Below, piece after piece: positions 38,511 to 49,455 of a stretch of DNA of 64,000 nucleotides. Below the pieces are notes generated by a model. The model searched no databases and was not told where the DNA came from. It was given only the letters and a program-made list of their open reading frames with translations. The stretch is taken from positions 1,275,543-1,339,542 of the forward strand of contig NZ_JAJAVF010000002.1 in assembly GCF_020531845.1 (NCBI RefSeq). Direction: 5' to 3'. Every line of letters begins with the position of its first letter. Within the stretch, counting starts at the first letter, position 1. Source of the DNA: Methylobacillus methanolivorans. Lineage in GTDB: Bacteria; Pseudomonadota; Gammaproteobacteria; Burkholderiales; Methylophilaceae. The translations under genes were made by a program, and so were the position numbers.

Positions 38511-39134
38511 TCAGGCAGGCTTGCGCTTGAGGCCCAGAAGGTAAACTTCACTGCTGCGATCACGCGATGCCTTGGGTTTGCGCGTTACCACCTTGTCAAA
38601 ACTTTCACGCATGGCGAGCACAATCTCATCAAAACCTGAACCGACAAAAACTTTGACCAGGAAATTACCCCCTGGTTTCAACCAATCACGACTGAATTCC
38701 AGTGCCAACTCAGTCAGATAAGCGGCTCTCGCCTGATCGACATCACTGATGCCACTGATATTGGGGGCCATATCGGCAATTACAAGGTCTACTTGCTTGC
38801 CATTCAAGCTTTTTTCCAATAAGCGCAGGATTTCCTCTTCGCGAAAATCCCCTTGAATAAACTCCACGCCCGGCACAGGCGGCATTTCCAGGATATCAAG
38901 CGCAATCACGCGCCCTTGCCCACCAAGTCGCTGCACAGCTACTTGCGACCAACTACCCGGCGCTGAGCCTAAGTCAACAACCGTCATGCCCGGCTTGATC
39001 AATTGATCTTTTTCATCAATCTCAAGTAGCTTATAGGCAGCTCGGGCACGGTAGCCATCTCGTTGCGCACGCTTGACGAATTCGTCATTCACGTGCTCTT
39101 GCAACCAAGCTTTACTGGTAGGTCGGCGTTTCAT
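38511..39134 (-). CDS. rlmE: 23S rRNA (uridine-2552-2'-O)-methyltransferase RlmE
   Basis: FtsJ-family methyltransferase (207 aa) that modifies U2552 in the ribosomal A loop late in 50S assembly. The SAM motif is [17 protein letters not shown] (about residue 53). The catalytic K-D-K-E tetrad appears in [30 protein letters not shown] and SSEVYLLGL. It is divergent from yhbY, as in E. coli. Confidence 0.96.
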   Translation of the reverse strand: MKRRPTSKAWLQEHVNDEFVKRAQRDGYRARAAYKLLEIDEKDQLIKPGMTVVDLGSAPGSWSQVAVQRLGGQGRVIALDILEMPPVPGVEFIQGDFREEEILRLLEKSLNGKQVDLVIADMAPNISGISDVDQARAAYLTELALEFSRDWLKPGGNFLVKVFVGSGFDEIVLAMRESFDKVVTRKPKASRDRSSEVYLLGLKRKPA

Positions 39135-39176
39135 CTGCTAAACTGCGAGCCTTTTCGAATCAACAAGATAAATCAA

Positions 39177-39464
39177 TTGAATTCCAAACAAATCAGTTTT
39201 CTGCGTGGCTTGGGCCACGACCTGCATCCTGTGGTGATGATTGGTAATAACGGCCTGTCGGAACAGGTCTTGAAAGAGATTGAAGTCAGCCTTAAATCAC
39301 ACGAGCTGATCAAGATCAAGGTGTTTGGCGATGATCGGGCGGCCAGGATTGCCATGCTGGAAGAAATCTGCGCCAAGACTGGCGCCATTGCTGTACACCA
39401 CATCGGCAAACAGCTGATTATCTATCGTCAGGCTGAGCAAGCCAAGATCGTCATTCCCAAATAA
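39177..39464 (+). CDS. yhbY: YhbY-family RNA-binding protein (CRM domain)
   Basis: Small CRM-domain protein (95 aa) that binds pre-50S ribosomal particles. It contains the GxxG-type loop MIGNNGLSEQVLKEIEVSLKSHELIKIKV. The frame is open from 39063, but family length and similarity begin at LNSKQISFLRGLGHDL. I therefore choose the TTG at 39177 as start, read as Met, although its ribosome site is weak. It ends at a bidirectional terminator. Confidence 0.9.
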   Translation: MNSKQISFLRGLGHDLHPVVMIGNNGLSEQVLKEIEVSLKSHELIKIKVFGDDRAARIAMLEEICAKTGAIAVHHIGKQLIIYRQAEQAKIVIPK

Positions 39465-39479
39465 ACATCTCGTACTACT

Positions 39480-39532
39480 CTAGGCAAAAGCCGCCCTTCA
39501 GCATATGAAAGGCGGCTTTTCTTATTGCCTAG
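39480..39532. terminator. Bidirectional terminator, yhbY / DUF4149 gene
   Basis: AAAAGCCGCC (39486-39495) and GGCGGCTTTT (39511-39520) form the core stem, enclosed by CTAGGC (39480-39485) and GCCTAG (39527-39532). T runs exist on both strands. It stops yhbY from the left and the carAB-greA-DUF4149 run from the right. Confidence 0.88.
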
Positions 39533-39977
39533 CCTTGAATATCAGTACAAGGCCAAGCAAGCTCTCAATCAGGTAGCCAACACTAGATACTCCATGCCAG
39601 GTCTTGAAGCGATCAGCAAATACGCTATGCATGACATCCGCAGGCAAAGCCTGAGCCTTGAGTGAAGCCATGATGGGCTGAATGCCAAAATGACCAGCGA
39701 ATGTCAGCAGTAACATTACAACGACCGTCCAGAAAAAACCTTGCCTCAAGGCGACAATACCAAAGCGCATGACACGATGCAGCAACAGGTAAAAAGCGCT
39801 GACCATGCCAATGTAAGCAACCAGTTCAAACAAGCGACCAGCTAGATTACCTGCCAACTGTTTATCAGAAGCAAGCTGGCTGAACAAACTAGGTGCTACG
39901 ACATAGCCAACCGCCCATAAGGTGCCCACCCACAGGGTAATCACGATGAGCGCCAACCTGTCTGACCAAGCATTCAT
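39522..39977 (-). CDS. DUF4149 integral membrane protein
   Basis: 151-aa protein with four predicted helices (about 8-28, 45-66, 78-98, 128-146) and the ALIVITLWVGTLWAVGYVVAP start typical of DUF4149 (TMEM205-like). Function unknown. The frame opens at a TTG at 39989, but the ATG at 39977 has GGGA about 6-8 bases upstream. It starts 13 bp after greA, a neighbour seen in many betaproteobacteria, so co-transcription is likely. Confidence 0.85.
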   Translation of the reverse strand: MNAWSDRLALIVITLWVGTLWAVGYVVAPSLFSQLASDKQLAGNLAGRLFELVAYIGMVSAFYLLLHRVMRFGIVALRQGFFWTVVVMLLLTFAGHFGIQPIMASLKAQALPADVMHSVFADRFKTWHGVSSVGYLIESLLGLVLIFKARQ

Positions 39978-39989
39978 ACCTGATCCCAA

Positions 39990-40466
39990 CTAGATATATT
40001 GCACATTCAAGACTTCGTAGGAGCGCAAGCCACCAGGCGCAACCACCTCGGCAACATCACCCTCGACTTTACCGATTAGCGCACGCGCAATTGGCGAACC
40101 GATCGAAATCTTGCCAGCCTTGATGTCCGCCTCGTCATCACCAACGATCTGGTAGGTAGATACTTCGCCACTATCCAGTTCTTCGACCTCTACCGTAGCG
40201 CCAAATACACAGCGGCCTTCAGCATTGAGGGTAGTGGGATCAATCACCATGGCATTAGAGAGCTTGGCTTCGATCTCGGCAATCCGGCCTTCGATAAAGC
40301 TCTGGCGCTCCTTGGCAGCATCATATTCTGCATTTTCGGAAAGATCGCCCAAGGCGCGAGCCTCTGCGATAGCTTGAATCACATCGGGCCGATCCACGCT
40401 ACGCAAGCGTTGCAATTCAGCCTTGAGGAGTTCGGCACCTTTGACGGTAATTGGGAATTGATTCAT
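39990..40466 (-). CDS. greA: Transcription elongation factor GreA
   Basis: Rescues backtracked RNA polymerase by stimulating RNA cleavage. The N-terminal coiled coil (about 1-75) carries the acidic tip in the [18 protein letters not shown] motif. The C-terminal FKBP-like domain has [18 protein letters not shown]. The 158-aa length is normal. It lies 137 bp after carB with a terminator between, so it likely also has its own promoter. Confidence 0.97.
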   Translation of the reverse strand: MNQFPITVKGAELLKAELQRLRSVDRPDVIQAIAEARALGDLSENAEYDAAKERQSFIEGRIAEIEAKLSNAMVIDPTTLNAEGRCVFGATVEVEELDSGEVSTYQIVGDDEADIKAGKISIGSPIARALIGKVEGDVAEVVAPGGLRSYEVLNVQYI

Positions 40467-40545
40467 TTGTTATTCCTTGCAATCCACAACTTGCTATAAA
40501 AACCAGGCAGGCCTGCCGGACTGGGCCACAGGCAAGCTGCCATCA

Positions 40546-40583
40546 ATAAAAATAAAAACCACACCTGTTTTGACAGGCGTGGT
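40546..40583 (-). terminator. Terminator of carAB
   Basis: On the minus strand ACCACGCCTG pairs with CAGGTGTGGT (one G-U pair; positions 40558-40567 with 40574-40583), followed by TTTTTATTTTTATTG. It lies 21 bp after the carB stop codon. Confidence 0.88.
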
Positions 40584-40603
40584 CTGATTTAGGAACTATC
40601 TTA

Positions 40604-43600
40604 TTACTTCGTGAGCTGCTTGTGCAAGCTTTGCAAGGACTGTACTTCCAGCTCCTGCATGTGCGCCATACCGATGCAAGCAGCCTTGGCGCCAGCCAGT
40701 GTCGTGTAATACGTCACCTTCTGTTGCAAGGCGCTACGACGAATCTCGTAAGAATCAGCCACAGCACGCTTATCTTCAGTCACATTGACGATAAAGCTGA
40801 TCTCACCATTCTTGATCATGTCGACAATATGCGGACGACCTTCAGCCACCTTATTCACGGGAGTCACGCTCAGGCCAGCATCAGTCAACGCGCCAGCCGT
40901 GCCACGCGTCGCCACAAGCTGAAAGCCAAGACCAGCCAGGGCTTGAGCAATCTCGACCACACGTTCGCGATCTTCACGACGGACACTGATGAAAGCCTTG
41001 CCACCCTTAGGCAGCTTGGTGCCAGAACCCAATTGCGACTTAACAAAGGCTTCTGCAAAGGTCTTGCCTACACCCATCACTTCACCGGTAGATTTCATTT
41101 CCGGGCCAAGGATAGTATCCACACCAGGGAACTTGATGAAGGGGAAAACCGCTTCCTTGACGGAATAGTAAGGTGGTACAACCTCACGAGTGACGCCTTG
41201 CTCGCTGAGCTTACGTCCTGTCATGCAACGCGCTGCGATCTTGGCTAGTTGCAAACCACAAGCCTTGGAAACGAAAGGCACAGTACGAGAGGCACGTGGG
41301 TTTACTTCCAAGACATAGACGGTTTCGCCCTGAATCGCAAACTGCACATTCATCAGCCCTACCACGCCCAGCGCCTTTGCCATCTTGACGGTTTGCTCGC
41401 GCAACTCGTCCTGCATCGCAGCAGACAAGCTGTAAGGCGGCAACGAACATGCCGAGTCACCTGAGTGCACACCTGCTTGCTCAACGTGCTCCATGATGCC
41501 GCCAATAATAACTTCTTCGCCATCAGAAAGCGCATCCACATCGACCTCTAGCGCATCGTTCAGGAAACGATCCAGCAACACGGGAGACTCATTGGAAACC
41601 TTGACCGCTTCGCGCATGTAACGCTCTAGTTGCGCCTGCTCATGCACGATTTCCATCGCACGCCCACCCAGCACGTAAGAAGGACGCACAACTAATGGAT
41701 AACCAATTTCCTGCGCCAGTCGAAGCGCTTCTTCTGGTGTGCGTGCAGTGCGGTTAGGCGGTTGCTTGAGGTCAAGCTCCTGCAACATATGCTGGAAGCG
41801 CTCACGATCTTCTGCACGGTCAATTGCATCCGGGCTGGTACCGATGATAGGTACGCCAGCCTTTTCCAGGTCGCGTGCCAGCTTGAGTGGGGTTTGGCCG
41901 CCGTACTGTACGATCACGCCTTCCGGCTTTTCCAACGACACGATTTCCAGCACGTCTTCCAGCGTCAATGGCTCAAAGTAGAGGCGATCGGAAGTATCGT
42001 AGTCTGTGGAAACCGTTTCAGGATTACAGTTGACCATGATGGTTTCATAACCATCTTCGCGCATTGCAAAGGCTGCATGCACACAGCAATAATCAAACTC
42101 AATACCCTGGCCAATACGGTTAGGGCCACCGCCCAGCACCATGATCTTTTTCTTGTTGCTTGGCTGTGCCTCGCACTCTTCCTCATAGGTCGAGTACATA
42201 TAGGCAGTATCAGTGGCAAACTCAGCCGCGCAAGTATCCACGCGCTTGTAAACTGGGCGCACATTCAGCGCTTGACGATAGGCACGCACGGCATGCTGAT
42301 CTGTACCCAGTAGTTTGGCAAGACGCTTATCAGAGAAGCCGCGACGCTTGAGCTGGAACAAGGCATCGCGATCCAGGTCGGCAAGATGACGGCCTTTCAG
42401 AGCTTGCTCACGCTTGATGATGTCTTCAATCTGCACCAGGAACCAGCGGTCGATCTTGGACAGGTCAAACACTTGGTTAATCGTCAAACCAGCACGGAAA
42501 GCATCGCCCACATACCAGATACGTTCTGGGCCTGGCTCACCCAACTGCTTCTGGATTTCATCCAAGTCATCTGTCTTTTCATCCAGACCATTAACGCCTA
42601 CTTCCAGGCCACGCAAGGCTTTCTGGAAGGATTCCTGGAAAGTGCGGCCAATCGCCATCACCTCGCCCACGGACTTCATCTGTGTGGTCAGGCGTGAATC
42701 AGCCTGCGGGAATTTTTCAAATGCAAAACGCGGAATCTTGGTGACAACATAATCGATGGAAGGCTCGAAGGAAGCAGGTGTCGCACCGCCAGTGATTTCG
42801 TTGCGCAATTCATCCAGGGTAAAGCCAACCGCAAGCTTCGCTGCCACCTTGGCGATCGGGAAGCCAGTCGCCTTGGAGGCCAGGGCGGATGAACGTGATA
42901 CACGCGGGTTCATCTCAATGACGATCATGCGGCCATCATCAGGATTAATCGCGAACTGCACATTGGAACCACCAGTATCCACGCCAATCTCGCGCAATAC
43001 CGCGAGAGAGGCGTTACGCATGATCTGGTATTCCTTGTCGGTCAACGTTTGTGCTGGTGCCACGGTAATCGAGTCACCAGTGTGCACGCCCATTGGATCA
43101 AGGTTTTCAATTGAGCAGATGATGATGCAGTTGTCCTTGCTATCGCGGACCACTTCCATCTCGTACTCTTTCCAGCCGAGCAGGGACTCCTCGATCAGCA
43201 GCTCACTGGTTGGAGAAGCCTCAAGACCACGCTCACAGATGGTCATGAACTCTTCACGGTTGTAAGCAATACCGCCGCCGCTGCCCCCCATGGTGAACGA
43301 AGGGCGGATAATTGCGGGATAGCCGATGGAGGCCTGTACTTGCAGTGCTTCCTCCATGCTATGTGCCACTGCAGAGCGTGCTGAACCCAGGCCGATCTTG
43401 GTCATCGCCTGCTTGAATTTTTCGCGGTCTTCAGCCTTGTCAATCGCCTCTTTGGAAGCGCCGATCAGCTCAACATTGTATTTTTCCAGCACACCATGCT
43501 TGGCCAGATCCAGCGCACAATTCAGCGCAGTCTGCCCGCCCATGGTCGGCAACAAGGCATCAGGGCGCTCAATGGCAATGATCTTCTCGACCATTTGCCA

Positions 43601-43810
43601 CGTCACTGGCTCAATATAGGTCGCATCAGCCATGTCCGGATCGGTCATGATGGTCGCTGGGTTGGAGTTAACCAGGATAACGCGGTAACCCTCTTCGCGC
43701 AGCGCCTTACATGCCTGGGCACCAGAGTAATCGAATTCACAAGCTTGGCCGATCACGATCGGGCCAGCGCCTATGATAAGTATGGATTTAATATCGGTAC
43801 GTTTTGCCAT
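40604..43810 (-). CDS. carB: Carbamoyl-phosphate synthase large chain
   Basis: Makes carbamoyl phosphate from bicarbonate, ATP and ammonia delivered by CarA, for pyrimidines and arginine. The 1068-aa protein shows the duplicated ATP-grasp architecture: a first half with [19 protein letters not shown], a second half (from about 550) with [20 protein letters not shown] and [15 protein letters not shown], and the C-terminal allosteric MGS-type domain from about 935. It starts 5 bp after carA. Its need for bicarbonate connects with the carbonic anhydrase locus. Confidence 0.98.
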   Translation of the reverse strand: MAKRTDIKSILIIGAGPIVIGQACEFDYSGAQACKALREEGYRVILVNSNPATIMTDPDMADATYIEPVTWQMVEKIIAIERPDALLPTMGGQTALNCALDLAKHGVLEKYNVELIGASKEAIDKAEDREKFKQAMTKIGLGSARSAVAHSMEEALQVQASIGYPAIIRPSFTMGGSGGGIAYNREEFMTICERGLEASPTSELLIEESLLGWKEYEMEVVRDSKDNCIIICSIENLDPMGVHTGDSITVAPAQTLTDKEYQIMRNASLAVLREIGVDTGGSNVQFAINPDDGRMIVIEMNPRVSRSSALASKATGFPIAKVAAKLAVGFTLDELRNEITGGATPASFEPSIDYVVTKIPRFAFEKFPQADSRLTTQMKSVGEVMAIGRTFQESFQKALRGLEVGVNGLDEKTDDLDEIQKQLGEPGPERIWYVGDAFRAGLTINQVFDLSKIDRWFLVQIEDIIKREQALKGRHLADLDRDALFQLKRRGFSDKRLAKLLGTDQHAVRAYRQALNVRPVYKRVDTCAAEFATDTAYMYSTYEEECEAQPSNKKKIMVLGGGPNRIGQGIEFDYCCVHAAFAMREDGYETIMVNCNPETVSTDYDTSDRLYFEPLTLEDVLEIVSLEKPEGVIVQYGGQTPLKLARDLEKAGVPIIGTSPDAIDRAEDRERFQHMLQELDLKQPPNRTARTPEEALRLAQEIGYPLVVRPSYVLGGRAMEIVHEQAQLERYMREAVKVSNESPVLLDRFLNDALEVDVDALSDGEEVIIGGIMEHVEQAGVHSGDSACSLPPYSLSAAMQDELREQTVKMAKALGVVGLMNVQFAIQGETVYVLEVNPRASRTVPFVSKACGLQLAKIAARCMTGRKLSEQGVTREVVPPYYSVKEAVFPFIKFPGVDTILGPEMKSTGEVMGVGKTFAEAFVKSQLGSGTKLPKGGKAFISVRREDRERVVEIAQALAGLGFQLVATRGTAGALTDAGLSVTPVNKVAEGRPHIVDMIKNGEISFIVNVTEDKRAVADSYEIRRSALQQKVTYYTTLAGAKAACIGMAHMQELEVQSLQSLHKQLTK

Positions 43811-43815
43811 GGTAT

Positions 43816-44946
43816 TTATTGCTTTTGCTGTTCCATCAGGTTGATGAAGCGATCAAACAGGTAGCTCATCTCGTTAGGGCCGGGGCTGGCTTCGGGATGC
43901 CCCTGGAAGCTGAACGCCGGCTTATCGGTACGTGCAATACCCTGCAAGCTGCCGTCAAACAAGGACACATGGGTAGACTTGAGGTTAGCAGGCAAGCTGT
44001 CTGGATCCACCGCAAAACCATGGTTCTGGCTGGTGATGAACACACGTTTGTCATCCAGGTCCTGCACCGGGTGGTTCGCACCATGATGCCCAAACTTCAT
44101 CTTCATGGTCTTGGCACCACTCGCCAATGCGAGCAATTGATGGCCAAGACAAATGCCGAAGACAGGTACACCCTGATCGACAATGCTGCTGATCGCCTTG
44201 ATAGCGTAATCGCAAGGCTCAGGATCACCAGGGCCATTTGAGAGAAAAACGCCATCAGGATTCAGCGCCAGCGCTTCTTCAGCTGTAGCTTGGGCCGGCA
44301 AGATAGTCACCTTGCACCCACGCTCCACCAGCATGCGCAGAATGTTGTGCTTCACGCCATAATCAAAAGCCACCACGTTGAACTTGGCATCACCAGGCGT
44401 TACATAGCCGGCACCTAGCTTCCACTCGCCCAACTCAAACGTGCCAACATCCTTGCGGCTCACGACCTTGGCCAAGTCCATACCGGCCAAACCTGGGAAA
44501 CTGCGCGCCAACTCCAACGCACGCGCATCATCCACTTCGCCAGCGATGATACAGCCTGCCTGTGCGCCTTTTTCACGCAAAATACGGGTAAGCTTGCGAG
44601 TATCGATATCGGCAATCGCGACCACGTTATTTTCCGCGAGATATTCGGAAAGGGATTTTTCGCTACGCCAACTGCTATCGAGCAATGGCAGGTCACGAAT
44701 AATGAGCCCACTAGCATAGACATGCTCGGACTCTACATCTTCGACATTCACACCGACATTCCCAATATGTGGGTAAGTCAGCGTCACGATTTGCTTGGTA
44801 TAAGATGGATCGGTGAGAATCTCCTGATAACCGGTTATCGAGGTGTTGAAAACCACCTCACCAACAGTCTCACCCAAGGCACCGATTGAAATGCCCCTGA
44901 ACACTGTCCCGTCTGCGAGCACAAGTACGGCTGGGGTTTGCGGCAA
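43816..44946 (-). CDS. carA: Carbamoyl-phosphate synthase small chain (glutamine amidotransferase)
   Basis: Hydrolyses glutamine and channels ammonia to CarB. The C-terminal class I amidotransferase has the nucleophile Cys in [13 protein letters not shown] and the His/Glu pair in [10 protein letters not shown]. The frame is open to 45009, but I set the start at the TTG at 44946: AAGGAG lies 6 bases upstream, and translation from there ([18 protein letters not shown]) matches family N-termini. Length 376 aa. The TTG start probably limits expression. A hairpin-rich leader precedes it. Confidence 0.95.
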   Translation of the reverse strand: MPQTPAVLVLADGTVFRGISIGALGETVGEVVFNTSITGYQEILTDPSYTKQIVTLTYPHIGNVGVNVEDVESEHVYASGLIIRDLPLLDSSWRSEKSLSEYLAENNVVAIADIDTRKLTRILREKGAQAGCIIAGEVDDARALELARSFPGLAGMDLAKVVSRKDVGTFELGEWKLGAGYVTPGDAKFNVVAFDYGVKHNILRMLVERGCKVTILPAQATAEEALALNPDGVFLSNGPGDPEPCDYAIKAISSIVDQGVPVFGICLGHQLLALASGAKTMKMKFGHHGANHPVQDLDDKRVFITSQNHGFAVDPDSLPANLKSTHVSLFDGSLQGIARTDKPAFSFQGHPEASPGPNEMSYLFDRFINLMEQQKQ

Positions 44947-45008
44947 TTCTAACTCCTTGTCACTATTTGATATTCTGCGCAAATTGAAGCGCGGAAAGCG
45001 GATGTGCA

Positions 45009-45038
45009 AAGCGGGACAAGCTCCCGCTTATCCCGCTT
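45009..45038 (-). promoter_or_regulatory. Hairpin with repeated arm in the carA leader
   Basis: AAGCGGGA (45009-45016) pairs with TCCCGCTT (45022-45029), and a second TCCCGCTT follows at 45031-45038. The two copies allow mutually exclusive pairings, as in attenuators or binding-controlled leaders. No T run follows on the minus strand. Regulation by pyrimidines or arginine is speculative. Confidence 0.45.
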
Positions 45039-45158
45039 CAAATTTTGCAGAATTATAGCCTAAAGCGCCCTCCGCTTCAACGCACGCTTTAAACAATTTT
45101 CACATCCTTGCCATTCCGCACAGCAAGGACTGATCACGAAGAAGTTATTTCTTTGAAA

Positions 45159-45962
45159 TTATTTTTTCAACCCAAGCACATCCTGCATGTCATACAAGCC
45201 GGCTTGGTGTGCGGCCAAAAACTTGGCCGCGCGCAGTGCGCCCAGCGCAAAAGTGGCGCGACTGGAAGCCTTGTGCGTCAATTCGACACGCTCACCGATA
45301 CCAGCAAACAATACGGTATGGTCGCCCACCACATCACCACCGCGCACGGTCGCAAAACCAATAGTATTAGGGTCACGCTCCCCGGTCACGCCTTGGCGAC
45401 CATAGATCGCCGTTTCATCCAGATCACGCCCCAAAGCCTCGGCCGCAGCTTCCCCCAGGCGCAATGCTGTGCCAGAAGGAGCATCCACCTTGAAGCGATG
45501 GTGCGCTTCGATAATTTCCACATCGTAGCCCTGGTCCAATACCTTGGCCGCAGCTTGCACCAAGTTAATCAGCAATGTAACGCCCACGCTCATGTTAGGC
45601 GCAAACACAATTGCCACATCCTTGGCCGCACGCTCAATCTGCTGCTTTTGCTCTGCACTAAAGCCCGTCGTGCCAATCACCAGCTTCACACCTGCTTGGC
45701 GACAAGCCTCCAAGTATTCGAGGCTGGGTTCAGGCCTTGTGAAATCTACCAGTGCATCAGCTCCCTGAACCGCTGCCGCAACATCAGCCGTGATCTTGAC
45801 ACCAGTCTCACGACCAAACTGCTCACCAGCATCGCGTCCGATTTGCAGACTATCCGCACGATCCAGCGCACCATGCAGCACTAGCTCCGCATCCGCAAAA
45901 ACCCCTTCAAGCAGGGCATGACCCATGCGACCAGAACAACCAGCTATAACAATCTTTTGCAT
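45159..45962 (-). CDS. dapB: 4-hydroxy-tetrahydrodipicolinate reductase DapB
   Basis: NAD(P)H reductase in diaminopimelate and lysine synthesis. The cofactor motif is [15 protein letters not shown] at the N-terminus. The substrate motifs are [18 protein letters not shown] (catalytic His and Lys) and GTTGFS. A second ATG at 45980 would add six residues (MSNGLK); I prefer 45962, which is the family-like start. Length 267 aa. It precedes carAB by 212 bp, the common dapB-carA-carB order. Confidence 0.95.
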   Translation of the reverse strand: MQKIVIAGCSGRMGHALLEGVFADAELVLHGALDRADSLQIGRDAGEQFGRETGVKITADVAAAVQGADALVDFTRPEPSLEYLEACRQAGVKLVIGTTGFSAEQKQQIERAAKDVAIVFAPNMSVGVTLLINLVQAAAKVLDQGYDVEIIEAHHRFKVDAPSGTALRLGEAAAEALGRDLDETAIYGRQGVTGERDPNTIGFATVRGGDVVGDHTVLFAGIGERVELTHKASSRATFALGALRAAKFLAAHQAGLYDMQDVLGLKK

Positions 45963-46010
45963 TTTCAAACCATTACTCATTCATCGATTAATCTGCCTTG
46001 CAGATAGAGA

Positions 46011-46775
46011 TTAGAACCCGATTTTTTCCAACATACGCTCAAAGTAGCCAGGCTCATCTTCAGGCGGCAAGTCATCTTCATCATCTTCGTCTGCATCAGG
46101 CACAGACTGAGTCTTGGCCGCTGCACCCGCAGCAGGTTTCGTCACAGGCTTAGTAGATGAAGGCTGGACCGCAGGCTGTGCTTGGCGCGCTACTGGCTGG
46201 GCCGGCGCAGATGTCGCAGCAGGCGCTACGCCGGGAACCGCTAACTCTGGTGCAACCTTGCGCGGCGCAGCAGGATCTTCCTGCACCACCGGGGTGGATT
46301 GCTTCATATCATAGTACTCAGCACCAGCTGGCTTGGCCTCATCGCTCTTCCAGAACTTCAGGCGATCCAGCACGCCCTTCTTTTCTGGCACCTTGGGTTC
46401 TACCACGATAGGTGCAGCAGGCGTTGCCGCAGTTACCGCCGTATCTTCTGGCGAGGCAGGCACAACATCACCGCGCACGCGCTTCAGGGCATCACCCTCA
46501 AACTCCATGATCACGCGACGCTGTTCTATGACCTTGCCGCCCTTGCGCATCTGGTAGAAATAATCCCAGCGATCACGGTGGAAGCTATCCTGGATCAATG
46601 GCGAGCCCATAATAAAACGCACCTGAGACTTGGTCATACCAGGCCGCAATTGCAACATCATCTTGGATGTGACGACATTGCCTTGCTGGATGTCCATTTT
46701 GTAAGGCTTGAAGGAAGGCAGTGCAGAGCTGCAGGCCACGCATAACAGCGCAGCTAAAAGAATGATATGACGCAT
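46011..46775 (-). CDS. bamE: Outer-membrane assembly lipoprotein BamE with long C-terminal extension
   Basis: Lipoprotein of the BAM complex, which inserts beta-barrels. A signal peptide leads to a likely lipidated Cys15 (LLCVACSS). The SmpA/OmlA fold follows (about 25-107): QGNVVTSKMMLQLRPGMTKSQV, FIMGSPLIQDSFHRDRWDYFYQ. Family members are often near 110 aa; this one has 254 because of a tail of about 145 residues rich in Ala, Pro and Val, with a short FWK segment and an acidic, amphipathic end (EDEPGYFERMLEKIGF). Start chosen at 46775. The usual divergent neighbour fur is absent; recN lies upstream. Confidence 0.9.
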   Translation of the reverse strand: MRHIILLAALLCVACSSALPSFKPYKMDIQQGNVVTSKMMLQLRPGMTKSQVRFIMGSPLIQDSFHRDRWDYFYQMRKGGKVIEQRRVIMEFEGDALKRVRGDVVPASPEDTAVTAATPAAPIVVEPKVPEKKGVLDRLKFWKSDEAKPAGAEYYDMKQSTPVVQEDPAAPRKVAPELAVPGVAPAATSAPAQPVARQAQPAVQPSSTKPVTKPAAGAAAKTQSVPDADEDDEDDLPPEDEPGYFERMLEKIGF

Positions 46776-46877
46776 CACACGACGACTTTGGCAAGAAATG
46801 CCGTAATATACCACGACATTAAAGTCGGCTTTCAGGCAGTTTCCCGCCTTTCTGGATTTTTACATCACCAGACAAAC

Positions 46878-48536
46878 TTACGCACCAGCCGCCAACATCT
46901 CGCTCGCATGTTGTAATGTCGTCTCAGTGATCTCCACCCCGCCCAGCATCCGCGCCACTTCGTCAATGCGCTGCGTATGCGTCAAAGCTTCAATGCGGCT
47001 CAAGGTCTGCCCATCATGCAGATGCTTGCTCACCCGCAAATGCTGCATGCCCTGCGCAGCCACTTGCGGCAAATGAGTGATAACCAATACCTGGCGCTGG
47101 TTACCCAACGTCTTGAGCAATTGCCCCACCACCTCGGCCACGCCACCACCGATACCCACATCCACCTCATCAAAGATCATGGTAGGCATATCACCCTGCT
47201 GAGCCGTTACAACCCGAATCGCCAGACTGATACGCGACAATTCACCACCTGACGCCACCTTGGATAAAGGGCGCGGCGCCACGCCGGCATGACCAGCCAC
47301 CAGGAACTCAACCTGCTCACGCCCCGTCGCGGCTGGATCCTGCGCATTCAGCGATACGGAAAATTTTCCACCACTCAATGATAAGCGCTGCATTTCAGCG
47401 GTGATTTTTTCACCGAGACTAAGCGCGGCCTTTTCACGTCCGTCACTCAAGCGCTGTGCCAACACATCATAAGCGGCGCGTGCACGCGCTTCTTCTTGCC
47501 TTAATTGCTCGTTATCATGCGCGGACTCAAGCTCTGCCATGCGCAACTGCCACGACTCCAGCAGCCCCGCCAACTCTTCTGGCCTGACCCTGTATTTACG
47601 GGCTGCCGCATGCAAAGCATGAACACGGGCCTCTACTTCGTTCAAGCGCTCAGGGTCAAGGTCTGCTCGTTGCAAGTAGCGATTGAGGAAACGATCCGTT
47701 TCCTCCAGCTGTATCACCGCCCCGTCCAATATATCTAGCGCTTCCTGTAGCCCGCTGTCATATGCCACCAACTCTTGCAGCTTATGCTGCACGCTACTCA
47801 ACTGCCTCATGGCAGCCACTTCGCCCTCACTCAACAACTCCCGGCATGCTTCGCCGCCTGCCAATATACTGGCGCCATGAGATAAGCGCACATGCTCTTG
47901 CTGCAACGGCTCCCACTCCTCGGCGGAAGGGGCCAACGCGGCTAGTTCGCGCACTTGGTCACGCAACTCTGCCAATTCCACCGCATGTGCTTCGGCATTT
48001 TTTTCGGCATCCACCCGCTTGTGATACAAGCCCTGCCAAATTTGGTACGCGTCAGCCAACTCCGCTGCCACCTCTTGCAGGCCACCATAGGTATCCAATA
48101 CCTGCCGCTGCGAGCTCGCCTTGAGCAAAGCATGGTGCGCGTGCTGACTGTAGATATCGACGAGGAACTCGCCAATCTCTCGTAGTTGTTGAATAGTCGC
48201 CGACGAACCGTTGACAAACGCACGCGAGCGACCATCCGCATAGATCACTCGCCGCAGCAACAACTGCGCATCATCCACATCAATTTCATTTTCCCGCAGC
48301 CAAGCTTGCAAAGCTGGCAGGGCCGCAATATCAAACACCGCATTAATCTCAGCCTTTTCCGCCCCCGCCCGCGTAATCCCGCCCTCGCCGCGCGCGCCTA
48401 GCACCAAGGACAAGGCATCAATCAGAATAGATTTCCCCGCACCGGTTTCACCGGTCAGCACGGTAAAACCCGAGGAAAACTCGAGCTCAAGTGTGTCGAC
48501 AATGACAAAATCGCGAATAGAGAGTGTTTGCAGCAT
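46878..48536 (-). CDS. recN: DNA repair protein RecN
   Basis: SMC-like ATPase acting in double-strand break repair. Walker A is TGETGAGKSILIDALSLVLG (about 28-47), the central region is coiled coil (about 150-370), and the C-terminal part has the ABC signature SGGELSRISLAIRV and Walker B MIFDEVDVGIGG. The 552-aa length is normal. It sits downstream of nadK; nadK-recN adjacency is conserved in proteobacteria. No LexA box was identified. Confidence 0.95.
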   Translation of the reverse strand: MLQTLSIRDFVIVDTLELEFSSGFTVLTGETGAGKSILIDALSLVLGARGEGGITRAGAEKAEINAVFDIAALPALQAWLRENEIDVDDAQLLLRRVIYADGRSRAFVNGSSATIQQLREIGEFLVDIYSQHAHHALLKASSQRQVLDTYGGLQEVAAELADAYQIWQGLYHKRVDAEKNAEAHAVELAELRDQVRELAALAPSAEEWEPLQQEHVRLSHGASILAGGEACRELLSEGEVAAMRQLSSVQHKLQELVAYDSGLQEALDILDGAVIQLEETDRFLNRYLQRADLDPERLNEVEARVHALHAAARKYRVRPEELAGLLESWQLRMAELESAHDNEQLRQEEARARAAYDVLAQRLSDGREKAALSLGEKITAEMQRLSLSGGKFSVSLNAQDPAATGREQVEFLVAGHAGVAPRPLSKVASGGELSRISLAIRVVTAQQGDMPTMIFDEVDVGIGGGVAEVVGQLLKTLGNQRQVLVITHLPQVAAQGMQHLRVSKHLHDGQTLSRIEALTHTQRIDEVARMLGGVEITETTLQHASEMLAAGA

Positions 48537-48591
48537 CAGGGTCTGTTCTCGTTATATTAGCAATGCAAGCTCAAGGGCTGATGGGTGCTCC

Positions 48592-49455
48592 TTAGCCCCA
48601 GTGCAGCTTTTCCCGCAGGACGTCAAAATGGTTATGCTCCGGCGGATGCAATAATGTAATCGTGTTCTTGGCACGCTTCACCCGCACCCGATCACCGGGC
48701 TGCAATGCCATTTTCATTTGGCCATCAAGGTGCACACTGGCATCCTCGGCATGCACAACCTGAATCAGCACCTCACTGGTGCTACTGATAGCAATGGGCC
48801 GATTACTTAATGTATGCGGACAGATCGGCACCAAGGCAATAGCATCCAGCGTAGGGTAGAGAATGGGGCCGCCCGCTGACAAAGAGTACGCTGTAGTGCC
48901 CGTGGGAGTTGCCACGATCAGACCATCCGAACGCTGCTTCTGCACGAAATGTCCATCAATATGGATTTCCAGCTCAATCAGGCGCGCCAAGCCATTCTTG
49001 TTAACGACCACATCATTCAAGGCGTAGCCCTGCCCGACGGTAGTGCCATCACGCTCGATGCAGGCCTCCAGAAGAATACGCTGTTCGGTGTCGAACACGC
49101 CATCGAGGATAGCCGCTACGCTTTCCAGCATATGGTCGGAATTGATATCGGTGAGGAAACCGAAACGCCCGCGGTTGACCCCAACCAGCGGAATTTTGTA
49201 ATCAACCAAGGCACGCGCCACAGTTAACATGGTGCCGTCCCCACCCAGCACGATCGCAAGATCAGCATAAGCGCCAATCGCGTTCATCTGTAGCGTGGTA
49301 TAGCCTTTGATATTGGAGTGTTGCGCAGTCTTTTCCTCGATGAATACGCCAACTTGGCGTTCACCAAGAAAACGCGCCAAGGCAACGACCTGTTCCCGGG
49401 TTTCCGGGTTCATGTATTTGCCAATCAATGCTACTGTCTGGAACGCACTTTTCAT
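48592..49455 (-). CDS. nadK: NAD kinase NadK
   Basis: Phosphorylates NAD to NADP. It has the GGDGTML motif (ALVLGGDGTMLTVARAL, about residue 65) and NDVVVNKNGLARLIE, and the TPTGTTAYSLSAGGPI substrate segment. The frame is open to 49503; I choose the ATG at 49455 (MKSAFQTVALIGKY), which gives 287 aa and the usual N-terminus. It is divergent from hrcA. Confidence 0.95.
   Translation of the reverse strand: MKSAFQTVALIGKYMNPETREQVVALARFLGERQVGVFIEEKTAQHSNIKGYTTLQMNAIGAYADLAIVLGGDGTMLTVARALVDYKIPLVGVNRGRFGFLTDINSDHMLESVAAILDGVFDTEQRILLEACIERDGTTVGQGYALNDVVVNKNGLARLIELEIHIDGHFVQKQRSDGLIVATPTGTTAYSLSAGGPILYPTLDAIALVPICPHTLSNRPIAISSTSEVLIQVVHAEDASVHLDGQMKMALQPGDRVRVKRAKNTITLLHPPEHNHFDVLREKLHWG

Noticed and set aside
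40622..41248. 208-codon plus-strand open frame
   Set aside because: It lies fully inside carB on the opposite strand and has no family signature.
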